Assembly (NCBI GenBank): GCA_036653535.1
Contig: JAVVTR010000001.1
Location: forward strand, 1-64,000
Direction of reading: 5' to 3'
Origin: JAVVTR01 sp036653535
GTDB taxonomy: Bacteria > Bacteroidota > Bacteroidia > Bacteroidales > P3
DNA: 64,000 nucleotides
Part shown: positions 53,991 through 62,528 of the stretch, in pieces
Layout of the letters: each line of letters starts with the position of its first letter
How positions within the stretch are numbered: position 1 is the first letter of the stretch
The notes under the pieces: generated by a model
The model's input: the letters and a program-made list of their open reading frames with translations, nothing else
Databases searched by the model: none
Told to the model about the DNA's origin: nothing
Program-made: the position numbers and the translations under genes

Positions 53991-54861
53991 ATTTACCTAT
54001 TTTGGCCCCCAAAGCGCCACTTTGCACTATAAATACAGAACGATTATCTAAATTTTGTTGGACCTCTGCCTTTTCAAGAAAAGTATGCGTGTGTCCTCCT
54101 ATAATTAAATCTATATTTCTACTTTCTTGAGCCAATTTCAAATCGTTGGAACCATCTATGTTTTCTGTCGTATTATAACCCAAATGACTTAAGCAAATAA
54201 TCAAATCACAATGGTATATATTTCTCAAACTATCGGCATATAAATTAGCCATAGTGATAGGATTTTGATAAGTAAGCCCCCTAATTTTATCTTTACTAAC
54301 CATTCCGTCTAAATTAATGGTAAGACCAATTATTCCAATTTTTAATCCTTTTCTTTTTAAAATAATGTAGGGCCTTAGAAGCCCACTCAAAGCAGTAGCT
54401 TTGGTTTCATAATTGGCACATAAAACAGGAAAACGAGACAAACGGATTCTCTCTTTTAGAGCCTCCAATCCATTGTCAAATTCATGATTTCCCAAACACG
54501 TAGCATCATAGCCCAAAACATTCATCACCTCTGTTTCCACTCTTCCTTCAAACAAATTAAAATAGGGAGTACCTTGTACCGCATCTCCTGCATCTAATAA
54601 AAGAAAATCTAAATTTTCCAAAGAATCTAATCCCAAGCTATCGTAATTGTTTTTCCACGCCTTTTCTTGATATAAATATCCATATCGCAAAGCAGCGCCA
54701 CCCATCCCAACATACGGTCCATAAGTAATAGTATCTAACTGACTATGCGTATCATTACTATGGTAAATTCGAAGTTGCGCCCAAGTATTTATAGATAAAA
54801 AAAGAGTAGTTGTTAAAAGAAGCAAACGATATGTCATCCCTTTCTTTTTATTTCTTTTCAT
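53974..54861 (-). CDS. 5'-nucleotidase metallophosphatase half (UshA N-terminal type)
   Basis: About 295 residues; MKRNKKKGMTYRLLLLTTTL is a plausible signal peptide, and an ATG at 54894 lies 11 codons further up. The calcineurin-like domain has RIYHSNDTHSQLD, LLLDAGDAVQGTPYFNLFEG, GYDATCLGNHEFDNGLEA, LIICLSHLGYNT and DLIIGGHTHTFLE, all metal ligands present. The substrate-binding domain of UshA is missing here and is encoded by the gene upstream at 54938. Together they should release phosphate from nucleotides in the periplasm. Confidence 0.85.
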   Translation of the reverse strand: MKRNKKKGMTYRLLLLTTTLFLSINTWAQLRIYHSNDTHSQLDTITYGPYVGMGGAALRYGYLYQEKAWKNNYDSLGLDSLENLDFLLLDAGDAVQGTPYFNLFEGRVETEVMNVLGYDATCLGNHEFDNGLEALKERIRLSRFPVLCANYETKATALSGLLRPYIILKRKGLKIGIIGLTINLDGMVSKDKIRGLTYQNPITMANLYADSLRNIYHCDLIICLSHLGYNTTENIDGSNDLKLAQESRNIDLIIGGHTHTFLEKAEVQQNLDNRSVFIVQSGALGAKIGKFIWNK

Positions 54862-54937
54862 TTTGCCTTTCTTTCTCTCCTTATTTAAATTCATAAAACC
54901 ATTGCAACAACACTAATCCAAAATCTATAGGAGATAA

Positions 54938-55729
54938 TTATGGTTTTATAAAAATACGACCATCCTCCTGTGCCTCCACTCTTTCTCCTTTTCTTTCTTT
55001 TTCTTGTATATACTCTAATATTTCATCCCGCATTTTCCATCCTATACTCTCTGTTTTTTTAGCCTGCATAACCGGTCCTATACCTGCATTGGGCTGCATA
55101 AGATAATCTATAGTAACCATATTATAAATACGATTATTTTTCAATACCCGCCCTTTAATCCGTGCGGATATTAAACTACGAGAAGAATCTGTTTGTAATT
55201 GCACAGAACTACTTACTCCTATTAATTTGTTCTTCAATAGAAGCTCGAAAATTTCACGTAAATATACCCCCTGAATTTGCACGTACACCAATTCGTTCGC
55301 AAAGGGATATACTTCGTATAGTTCAGAAAGTGAAATAGCTCCACTATCTAAACCCTTACGCAACCCACGAAAATTAAATAAAGCTAAATCTGCGGCAATT
55401 CTTTTATGTCTTTGCAAAGAGGCCTCCATAATATCCGCCGTTAAATTAGATAATTTCCCCTCTGGAAAGTTATTTAATGGAAGGGCCTCCGTATGCCCAA
55501 CGATTTTCCCCATTATACGATGCAATTGCAATCTGTACGGCCGTAACAAAGAATCTATAGGATTAGCTTCTGTCTTATATTTTGACCCTATTAAATCTAA
55601 CCTATAATGGCAAGAAGAGACCATAGAATCTTGACTATAAGAAGGAGCACTTATAACAAGTATTATAAATACTAAAAAAAAAACCGCTAATTTTTTTTTA
55701 GCGGTTTTAACTTTAATCCACGTTATCAT
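54938..55729 (-). CDS. 5'-nucleotidase C-terminal-domain protein
   Basis: About 263 residues from the ATG at 55729, with its own signal peptide (LAVFFLVFIILVISAPSYSQ). The 5_nucleotid_C domain shows GKIVGHTEALPLNNFPEGKL, NLTADIMEASLQRH, ALFNFRGLRKGLDSGAISL and LYEVYPFANELVYVQI. The catalytic half is the next gene downstream. The start lies inside the last codons of ftsZ, and codons 6-14 are formed by the ftsZ terminator hairpin (55680-55708). Confidence 0.8.
   Translation of the reverse strand: MITWIKVKTAKKKLAVFFLVFIILVISAPSYSQDSMVSSCHYRLDLIGSKYKTEANPIDSLLRPYRLQLHRIMGKIVGHTEALPLNNFPEGKLSNLTADIMEASLQRHKRIAADLALFNFRGLRKGLDSGAISLSELYEVYPFANELVYVQIQGVYLREIFELLLKNKLIGVSSSVQLQTDSSRSLISARIKGRVLKNNRIYNMVTIDYLMQPNAGIGPVMQAKKTESIGWKMRDEILEYIQEKERKGERVEAQEDGRIFIKP
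55680..55708 (-). terminator. ftsZ terminator embedded in the next reading frame
   Basis: On the minus strand AAAACCGCTAA (55708-55698) pairs with TTAGCGGTTTT (55690-55680) around an A-run loop and is followed by a long T-tract. It begins five bases after the ftsZ stop. The same bases encode KTAKKKLAVFF of the 5'-nucleotidase C-terminal gene. Confidence 0.8.
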
Positions 55730-57698
55730 GTAAAAAAGAATTATTGGTAACCCTTCCATCCTTAGTTATCGTTCTTAAATTTGCTTCCGATACCGAAGAA
55801 GGTACCACAGGATCTATCTGTATGTGTTGACGAATATATGCAGGTATATTTTCTATCTGTTCTAAGCCTTCCGGAGTTTTAAGTTTGTTTCTAAAAACAC
55901 GCAACCTATCCATTCTCTCTTTATATATCCCTTTCTCCTCTAATATAGCCGTATGGGAACTATTCTCATTTTCCGATAATTTGGTTGTGGTTGTAGAAAC
56001 AGAAGTTTGTGTTTTGTCAACTAACTCCATTCCATCCGATATGCGTCTAATTTCTGCCATAGACATTCCCTGTTGTTCTTCTGCAGAAACCGAAGACCCT
56101 AAAACTTCTCTCATCCAAGATGCCTGCATTTTTCTCGGCGTATTTGTGGTATTTTCGGCCACGATTGTTTGAGAAACTACCGCCTGCATTTTGCTCTTTT
56201 GCGAACATTCCATCTCTTCTGCAGCATCCAATTCCAAGCCTACCTGTTTTTCTATACAAGAAGCAAGATCTATATTCGTATTTTCTTTTTGCGTTACTTC
56301 TTTAATTTGAGAAAACCATCCATCTAATAAATCATTATCTACCTTTTCTTCCTTTTCCAATTTTTCGGGTTTTTCTACCACTGCAACTACGGGAATTTTT
56401 TCTAAATTGGGTGTTTCCTTTTCTTGAATTTCAAAATTCAAATCAACCTGCATTTGGATAGGAACCTCCTTGGTAAAATTGGGTTCAAAAGAAGAAACCT
56501 CCACAGAATTAGGTATAACCATAGCATTAGTTTCTCCTTTTATAGAGATATCTGTAAGATTTTCATTCCTTACCGACACAGGGCTTGGGTTCATTGTTTT
56601 ATCCGCCAACGGAACTTTGAGTGCATTCCCTGTTTTAGTATAAGTTCCCGGTATTTCTGTCTCCAAACGAATTCTTTCCACGGTCCTTTCATGCAAGGCA
56701 CTTTTTTCATTAAAGCCAGTAGCGATAAGGGTTATATTTAAATTTTCTCCTAAGGTTTCGTCGGCACCTGCACCCCAAATTAAATCTACCCCATCCCCTG
56801 CTTTAGACAAAATCAATTTGGTAATAACTTCTATTTCGTCCATGGTAAGAGGCATATCGTTGCTATAAGCAATATAGAGTAACATGTTTTGGGCACCTTC
56901 TATACTATTGTCGTTGAGCAAAGGCGAATCCATTGCTTTCATGGCAGCTTCCTTAGCCCTTCCTTCTCCAGCAGCACTACCAAATCCCATCAATGCTACT
57001 CCGCTATTATTCATAACAGTGTTTACATCTTTGAAATCTATCTGCACATAAGAACTTACCGTAATTATTTCGGAAATACCTTTGGCCGCAGTGGAAAGAA
57101 CATCGTCGGCCGTCGCAAAGGCTTCGTTCATGGTCATATTACCATATTCCCGCAATTTATCGTTGTTGATAACCAAAATAGCATCCACATATTTTCTTAA
57201 TTCTGCTATACCTTCTTTCGCCTGCATTTCTCTTTTACGACCTTCAAAAGAAAATGGCGTAGTTACAATAGCTACCGTAAGAATTTTCTTTACTTCATCA
57301 TCCACCTCTATTTCTTTAGCAATAGAAGCAATAACGGGCGCTGCTCCAGTTCCTGTTCCACCCCCCATTCCTGCTGTAATAAAAAGCATCTTGGTATTAT
57401 CGGAAAGCATCTTTTTTATTTCCTCTCGCTTTTCTTGAGCCGCCTCTTGGGCTACGGCAGGAACGTTACCCGCTCCCAAGCCTTTACCTAATTGTATTTT
57501 ATTAGGAACAGGACTTCCATCCAAGGCTTGCGCATCCGTATTACAAACCACAAAATCCACCCCTTTAATTCCCTGTCTATACATGTGATTCACCGCATTA
57601 CTTCCTCCACCACCTACTCCTATCACTTTAATATATGAAGATTGGTTTTTAGGCAACACAAAATTCAATATGTCTCCCTGATTCATATTATCTTCCAT
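55713..57698 (-). CDS. ftsZ: Cell division GTPase FtsZ with very long C-terminal linker
   Basis: A 661-residue FtsZ. The GTPase core is normal: VIGVGGGGSNAVNHMYRQG, the tubulin signature GGGTGTGAAP (112-121), and VAIVTTPFSFEGRKREMQAK. The core ends near residue 345 (ERIRLETEIPGTYT). About 270 residues of low-complexity, Glu/Lys/Thr-rich linker follow. A conserved tail IPAYIRQHI (618-626) precedes a short extra end. Bacteroides FtsZ is near 430 residues, so the linker is long, as in some flavobacteria. It forms the Z-ring and is the last cell-division gene of the cluster. A -7-like element is at 57719. Confidence 0.95.
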   Translation of the reverse strand: MEDNMNQGDILNFVLPKNQSSYIKVIGVGGGGSNAVNHMYRQGIKGVDFVVCNTDAQALDGSPVPNKIQLGKGLGAGNVPAVAQEAAQEKREEIKKMLSDNTKMLFITAGMGGGTGTGAAPVIASIAKEIEVDDEVKKILTVAIVTTPFSFEGRKREMQAKEGIAELRKYVDAILVINNDKLREYGNMTMNEAFATADDVLSTAAKGISEIITVSSYVQIDFKDVNTVMNNSGVALMGFGSAAGEGRAKEAAMKAMDSPLLNDNSIEGAQNMLLYIAYSNDMPLTMDEIEVITKLILSKAGDGVDLIWGAGADETLGENLNITLIATGFNEKSALHERTVERIRLETEIPGTYTKTGNALKVPLADKTMNPSPVSVRNENLTDISIKGETNAMVIPNSVEVSSFEPNFTKEVPIQMQVDLNFEIQEKETPNLEKIPVVAVVEKPEKLEKEEKVDNDLLDGWFSQIKEVTQKENTNIDLASCIEKQVGLELDAAEEMECSQKSKMQAVVSQTIVAENTTNTPRKMQASWMREVLGSSVSAEEQQGMSMAEIRRISDGMELVDKTQTSVSTTTTKLSENENSSHTAILEEKGIYKERMDRLRVFRNKLKTPEGLEQIENIPAYIRQHIQIDPVVPSSVSEANLRTITKDGRVTNNSFLHDNVD

Positions 57699-57718
57699 CG
57701 ATTTTACTTTTTAATTTA

Positions 57719-57726
57719 CAAAGGTA
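57719..57726 (-). promoter_or_regulatory. Possible -7 element upstream of ftsZ
   Basis: On the minus strand TACCTTTG matches TAnnTTTG, 20 bases before the ftsZ ATG. No TTG lies at the expected -33 spacing, so ftsZ may also depend on upstream dcw transcription. Confidence 0.4.
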
Positions 57727-57810
57727 CTATTAGAGCTCCGTTTATAATAAAACTGTATGTTTTTTTATTCACTATTGTATGTTTATAAGGGTAGGAAACT
57801 TTTAGCGATT

Positions 57811-59172
57811 TTATTTTACACTATCATCATCAAAAAACTTTACTAAATTATCTAAAGCACTACCCGAAGACCACAATCCTCCCCATTTTTTCTTTTTGTC
57901 TTTCTTTTTATCCTTCTCTTCGGAGTCTGTTTCTATAGGTTCTTCCGTCAAAACATTATTAAAATCCACACGTTTTAATTCCTCTACCGCCATTTTTCTT
58001 TCCGTCTTTTCCTCCTCACAACGGATACCATAAATAACCAAACCTATACCAGTGGAAAAAATTGGATCATTTAACTCTTTTGGCGAATCCTCTGTTAAAT
58101 GTTCATTGGGATATCCAATTCGAGATTCTATACCCGTTACATAATCGGCCAACTGTACCACATGCTTTAGTTTAGAACCACCACCTGTAAGCACTATGCC
58201 ACCAATAAAATTACTATTACATCCTGAATTGCTAATTTCAAAGGCCACGTTTTGCAGCACCTCATCCATGCGTGCTCCTATAAAATTAGCCAAAGATTTG
58301 AGCGAAATTTCTTTGGGGGAACGTCCTCTTAAACCGGGTATGGAAACAATTTTTTCATCACTATTTTCACTTGGTAAGGCTGAACCAAACTTAATTTTTA
58401 AAGCTTCTGCTTGTTTGGGTAAAATACCGCATCCTTCTTTTATATCTTTGGTGATAATATTTCCAGCCAAGGGAATAACCGCTGTATGGCACAATACACT
58501 ATCATTAAATATAGCCACATCCGTTGTACCTCCACCAATATCTACCAAAACTACTCCCGCTTCTTTATCGTTCTGATCCAACACAGCTTCCGCCGATACC
58601 AAAGGCTCCAAAACAAAACCACCAATTTCTAAGCCTGCTTTTTCAACACTACGCTGAATATTACGCATAGCCGCAAAATGAGCGGTAATAATATGAAAAT
58701 TTGCTTCTAAATTAGCGCCTGACATCCCCACAACATCATCCTCACTAATCCCATGCACCCCATCCACAATAAACTCTTGAGGAATAACATGAATAATATT
58801 TTCTCCAGGATCCACTTGACAACGTTTCATGCTTTCTATCAATTGCACCACTTCTTCGCGAGAAATTTCTTCTTCTTGATTTTGGCGAACCATCCCTCCA
58901 GATTGCTGACGACTTTTGATATGCTGACCAGCAATACCCACATAAACTTCATGAATATCCACTTGTGCACGCAACTCGGCTTCTTCCACCGCAGCACGAA
59001 TAGATTCAGCTGTTTTATCTACATTAATAACCGAACCTCGCAAAACACCCACCGATTCGGTATGTCCATATCCTAAGACATGAATTTTCCCATTATCATC
59101 CTTATAACCAACTATAACTACCACCTTAGTGGTACCAATGTCTAATCCGACAACTATTTCCTTTTCCTTCAT
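57811..59172 (-). CDS. ftsA: Cell division protein FtsA
   Basis: From ATG 59172 the protein is 453 residues; an in-frame start 11 codons earlier is less likely. Actin-fold motifs: IVVGLDIGTTKVVVIVGY (phosphate 1), EAGVVLVDIGGGTTDVAIFN (phosphate 2), GGIVLTGGGSKLKHVVQLAD (adenosine). The 1C domain and a basic C-terminus (KKDKKKKWGGLWSSG, then an amphipathic end) fit membrane tethering of FtsZ. It follows ftsQ by 33 bases. Confidence 0.95.
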   Translation of the reverse strand: MKEKEIVVGLDIGTTKVVVIVGYKDDNGKIHVLGYGHTESVGVLRGSVINVDKTAESIRAAVEEAELRAQVDIHEVYVGIAGQHIKSRQQSGGMVRQNQEEEISREEVVQLIESMKRCQVDPGENIIHVIPQEFIVDGVHGISEDDVVGMSGANLEANFHIITAHFAAMRNIQRSVEKAGLEIGGFVLEPLVSAEAVLDQNDKEAGVVLVDIGGGTTDVAIFNDSVLCHTAVIPLAGNIITKDIKEGCGILPKQAEALKIKFGSALPSENSDEKIVSIPGLRGRSPKEISLKSLANFIGARMDEVLQNVAFEISNSGCNSNFIGGIVLTGGGSKLKHVVQLADYVTGIESRIGYPNEHLTEDSPKELNDPIFSTGIGLVIYGIRCEEEKTERKMAVEELKRVDFNNVLTEEPIETDSEEKDKKKDKKKKWGGLWSSGSALDNLVKFFDDDSVK

Positions 59173-59205
59173 TTTTATAAAATTATAAGCATTATTAAAC
59201 TTCAA

Positions 59206-59997
59206 CTATTTTTTAGTACAAACTACTTGATCTTTATATTTTAAATTTAAAATTCTATAAACATCCCATCCTCTCTTGGCTATCCCTTGCATATAAAATA
59301 ATTTCAACCTTTCTAATTTTTCATCCATATCTTTTATGGAACCAAACACAATAATTTGCCCACCCACCTTAGGAACTAATTCATATTCACTTATTGCATT
59401 TACATAAATCTGTTCTATTAACGCATCTAAAACCGTATCCTTGCTAATACTATTCGACAATAAAAAAACCTCTTTTAATACTTTTGCGGGAGAGGTATCC
59501 GCAATGGCCCATATTCGTAAACCTGGGTGCCCTATAAACGGAATATTTCCATTTGCTATTCTTATTCTCAACGGAAAATTGGAATTATTGGGCATCTCCA
59601 CTCCATCCTCATCTATATTAAATACCTGTCCGTTGGTATTAAAAACCTTTAACATCGGATTTCTCTGAGAAACTTCTATATGTAATACGGCATCTTCTGT
59701 TAAATAAACCTGAGCCTCTTTTATAAAAGGATTTTCATTCAACACATATTCTAACATAGAAGTGTTAATGGTACCTACAGCCTTTCCTTTCATTTCCATT
59801 CTGTGTTTTTCCAGCCAATCGGAAACCTCTTTCTCTTGCAAATAAACAGGTCTCCCATTTCTTTCCATTTTTATGCAAACTTCTTTACATAAAGTCATTT
59901 CCCCAGTCTGTGATGAAAAAACAAGTAAGTAAATAAGCCCTGCAAGCACGCATCCAGTCAACAAAAGAGTAAATAAAAAAAATAGTTTCTTTTTCAT
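59206..59997 (-). CDS. ftsQ: Cell division protein FtsQ
   Basis: A 263-residue bitopic protein: a short cytoplasmic tail, one membrane helix (LFFLFTLLLTGCVLAGLIYLL), a POTRA-like domain (IKMERNGRPVYLQEKEVSDW, NPFIKEAQVYLTEDAVLHIE) and a beta domain. FtsQ recruits later division proteins and is regularly divergent in sequence; synteny (murC-ftsQ-ftsA) secures the call. It is 2 bases from murC. Confidence 0.88.
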   Translation of the reverse strand: MKKKLFFLFTLLLTGCVLAGLIYLLVFSSQTGEMTLCKEVCIKMERNGRPVYLQEKEVSDWLEKHRMEMKGKAVGTINTSMLEYVLNENPFIKEAQVYLTEDAVLHIEVSQRNPMLKVFNTNGQVFNIDEDGVEMPNNSNFPLRIRIANGNIPFIGHPGLRIWAIADTSPAKVLKEVFLLSNSISKDTVLDALIEQIYVNAISEYELVPKVGGQIIVFGSIKDMDEKLERLKLFYMQGIAKRGWDVYRILNLKYKDQVVCTKK

Positions 59998-59999
59998 TT

Positions 60000-61364
60000 T
60001 TATTTCTCGTACAAATCTTTTATAACAGGAACCAACCTATCTATATCTCCCGCCCCCATGCTAACTAAAATATCCGTTTTGATGTTCCGCTCTAAAAATT
60101 TTAAAACATCTCCTTTACTTACATAATACACAGGAATTCCAAAAACTTTATCTCCTATGATATGAGATGTTATTCCTTCTATAGGTAATTCTCTTGCAGG
60201 ATAAATATCCAAAAGAATAAGCTCGTCCGCCATAGATAAACTATCTGCAAAATCTTCTGCGAGGTCTTTGGTTCGAGAATATAAATGCGGTTGAAATAAA
60301 AGACTTATTTTTTTGTTGGGATATAATTCTTTTAAAGAATTTAAGCAAGCCTTTATTTCCTTGGGATGGTGGGCATAATCATCTATAAAAAGAAAGTCTT
60401 GCCTCTTTATTTGCTCATCAAAACGTCTTTTCACCCCTTTAAAAAGAGGTAATACTGTTTTTATATTCTCCGCCGTAATTTCAGTTTCCGCTACCAAAGT
60501 AATAGCTGCTACTGCATTTTCCACATTATGCAATCCAGGATAGTTTAAAACCAAATCTTTAATACACATTTTCGGTCCAATATAATCGAAAATATAAGCT
60601 CCATTTTTTATACGTATATTGTCGGCATAAGCATCTACCGCATGGGAATTATCCTCTGAACTTTGCAGAGCATAGGTGTATTTACTCTTTAAGTTTGGGT
60701 TCAAGCCGTATTTTAAAATCACCCCACCCGCTTTATCGGTTTGAGACATAAATTCCGCATAGGCTTCTTGCATACAAGCCGCATTTCCATATATATCCAA
60801 ATGATCGGGATCCATAGATGTTACTAAAGAAAACCAAGGATGCAAGTGTAAAAAAGAACGATCATATTCGTCTGCTTCTACCACCATATACTTACTATGC
60901 TCAGAAAACAAAAAATTACTTTCGAAATTTTTGGAAATTCCTCCCAAAAAAGCATTGCAACCTATAGTTTTGTGTAATAAAAAAGCCACCAAGGTACTAA
61001 TGGTCGTTTTGCCATGGGTTCCCGCAACTGCTAACGTTTTATATGGACAGGTAATAAGACCTAAAATTTCTGATCTTTTACAAATAGGAATGTTTTTTTC
61101 TCGTAATACCGACCATTCAACATGGATGTCCGGTATTGCAGGGGTGTAAATTACTAAATCTATATCTTTAGGAAGCAAATCTACAGACTCCACAAAATGT
61201 ATATCTGCACCTCTTTTTTGCAATTCTTCTGTAATAGGAGTATGTACCCTATCATAACCACTAACTTTGCATTTTCTATGCAGGAAAAACAAGGCCAAGG
61301 CGCTCATTCCAATGCCACCTATCCCTAAAAAATAAACATGTTTTACCTGTTCTATAGATTTCAT
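60000..61364 (-). CDS. murC: UDP-N-acetylmuramate--L-alanine ligase
   Basis: A 454-residue Mur ligase. N-terminal HVYFLGIGGIGMSALALFFL, P-loop AVAGTHGKTTISTLVAFLL, VVEADEYDRSFLHLHP, the DPDHLDIYGN segment and FIDDYAHHPKEIKACLNSL are all present in order. It adds L-alanine to UDP-N-acetylmuramate. Its ATG overlaps the murG stop (ATGA). Confidence 0.96.
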   Translation of the reverse strand: MKSIEQVKHVYFLGIGGIGMSALALFFLHRKCKVSGYDRVHTPITEELQKRGADIHFVESVDLLPKDIDLVIYTPAIPDIHVEWSVLREKNIPICKRSEILGLITCPYKTLAVAGTHGKTTISTLVAFLLHKTIGCNAFLGGISKNFESNFLFSEHSKYMVVEADEYDRSFLHLHPWFSLVTSMDPDHLDIYGNAACMQEAYAEFMSQTDKAGGVILKYGLNPNLKSKYTYALQSSEDNSHAVDAYADNIRIKNGAYIFDYIGPKMCIKDLVLNYPGLHNVENAVAAITLVAETEITAENIKTVLPLFKGVKRRFDEQIKRQDFLFIDDYAHHPKEIKACLNSLKELYPNKKISLLFQPHLYSRTKDLAEDFADSLSMADELILLDIYPARELPIEGITSHIIGDKVFGIPVYYVSKGDVLKFLERNIKTDILVSMGAGDIDRLVPVIKDLYEK

Positions 61365-62515
61365 TTTTTCTGTAATTTAAATATTTCGTTGGCAATAGCA
61401 GTAGAGGCAGAAGTTTTAGCTAAACGGGATATATTTTCAGACATTAACTCCTTTCGCCTTTCGTCTTGCATCAATGCCAGCACCGTTGGTCCTAAGTCTT
61501 CCTGAGCCTTATCATCCGGCAATAAAATAGCGGCATTTTTCGAACTCAACGCTAGTGCGTTTTTTGTTTGATGATCTTCTGCCACATTGGGAGAGGGTAT
61601 AATAATGATTGGCTTTCCTACTACACAAAGTTCAGAAATAGCAATGGCTCCCCCTCTAGAAATTACAATATCTGCTGCTGCATAAGCTAAATCCATACGT
61701 CGAATAAAATCAACCATAATGACATGTTCCAAATCTTGAATCAATGGCCGAGCTTGCGCATAATAATAGGTTCCCGTTTGCCACAATACCTGATACCCTT
61801 GTTCCAAAAGACTCTGCAAACAAGCCATTACACTTGTGTTAATAGAACGGGCTCCCAAACTTCCTCCTATTATCAATATGGTTTTTTTATCCATATCCAA
61901 GCCAAAAAAGGCTAAACCTTCCTCTTTTTTAATGGATAAATTAACTATATCTTGACGTATAGGATTTCCTGTCCAAACAATTTTTTCTTTTGGGAAAAAT
62001 TTCTCCATGTGTTCGTAATCGACACATATCTTACAAGCTCTCTTCCCTAGTATACGATTGGTAACTCCAGGAAAAGAATTTTGTTCTTGAATTAAACAAG
62101 GAATACCCATTCTTTCCGCTAAAAACAAAGTAGGAGCACTGGCATATCCACCAACACCAACCACTACATCTGGTTTAAAATTCTTTAATATTTTATGGGT
62201 TTGTATAAAACTCAACAAAAGTTTGTATGGAAGAGTAATATTACGCCACCATTTTTTACGGTTAAGTCCCACCACCTTAAGTCCTATAATTTTATAACCA
62301 GCAGCAGGCACTTTCTCCATTTCCATACGTCCGTTGGCTCCAACAAACAAAATCTCTGCATCGGGCTTAAATTCTTTCACTGCATTAGCTATAGCTATAG
62401 CAGGAAACACATGTCCACCTGTACCACCACCACTAATAATTAATTTAAATGGTTTGGCCACATTCATACTATCATCCATTTTTTTTGCCTCCATAGAATC
62501 TTCCATCTTTTCCAT
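61361..62515 (-). CDS. murG: UDP-N-acetylglucosamine--lipid II transferase
   Basis: A 384-residue GT28 enzyme: LIISGGGTGGHVFPAIAIAN, VGVGGYASAPTLFLAERMGI, LIQEQNSFPGVTNRILG, and the acceptor/donor motif ISRGGAIAISELCVVGKPII with a following N-x-x-E-D-H-Q segment. It makes lipid II from lipid I. An alternative start at 62467 would remove 16 Met/Lys/Asp-rich residues that precede the Rossmann strand. It is 13 bases from ftsW. Confidence 0.95.
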   Translation of the reverse strand: MEKMEDSMEAKKMDDSMNVAKPFKLIISGGGTGGHVFPAIAIANAVKEFKPDAEILFVGANGRMEMEKVPAAGYKIIGLKVVGLNRKKWWRNITLPYKLLLSFIQTHKILKNFKPDVVVGVGGYASAPTLFLAERMGIPCLIQEQNSFPGVTNRILGKRACKICVDYEHMEKFFPKEKIVWTGNPIRQDIVNLSIKKEEGLAFFGLDMDKKTILIIGGSLGARSINTSVMACLQSLLEQGYQVLWQTGTYYYAQARPLIQDLEHVIMVDFIRRMDLAYAAADIVISRGGAIAISELCVVGKPIIIIPSPNVAEDHQTKNALALSSKNAAILLPDDKAQEDLGPTVLALMQDERRKELMSENISRLAKTSASTAIANEIFKLQKK

Positions 62516-62528
62516 AACCCAAGCTATT

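Noticed and set aside
53974..55729. A 5'-nucleotidase gene broken by a frameshift
   Set aside because: The domain order is reversed (C-terminal half transcribed first) and each part has its own signal peptide.
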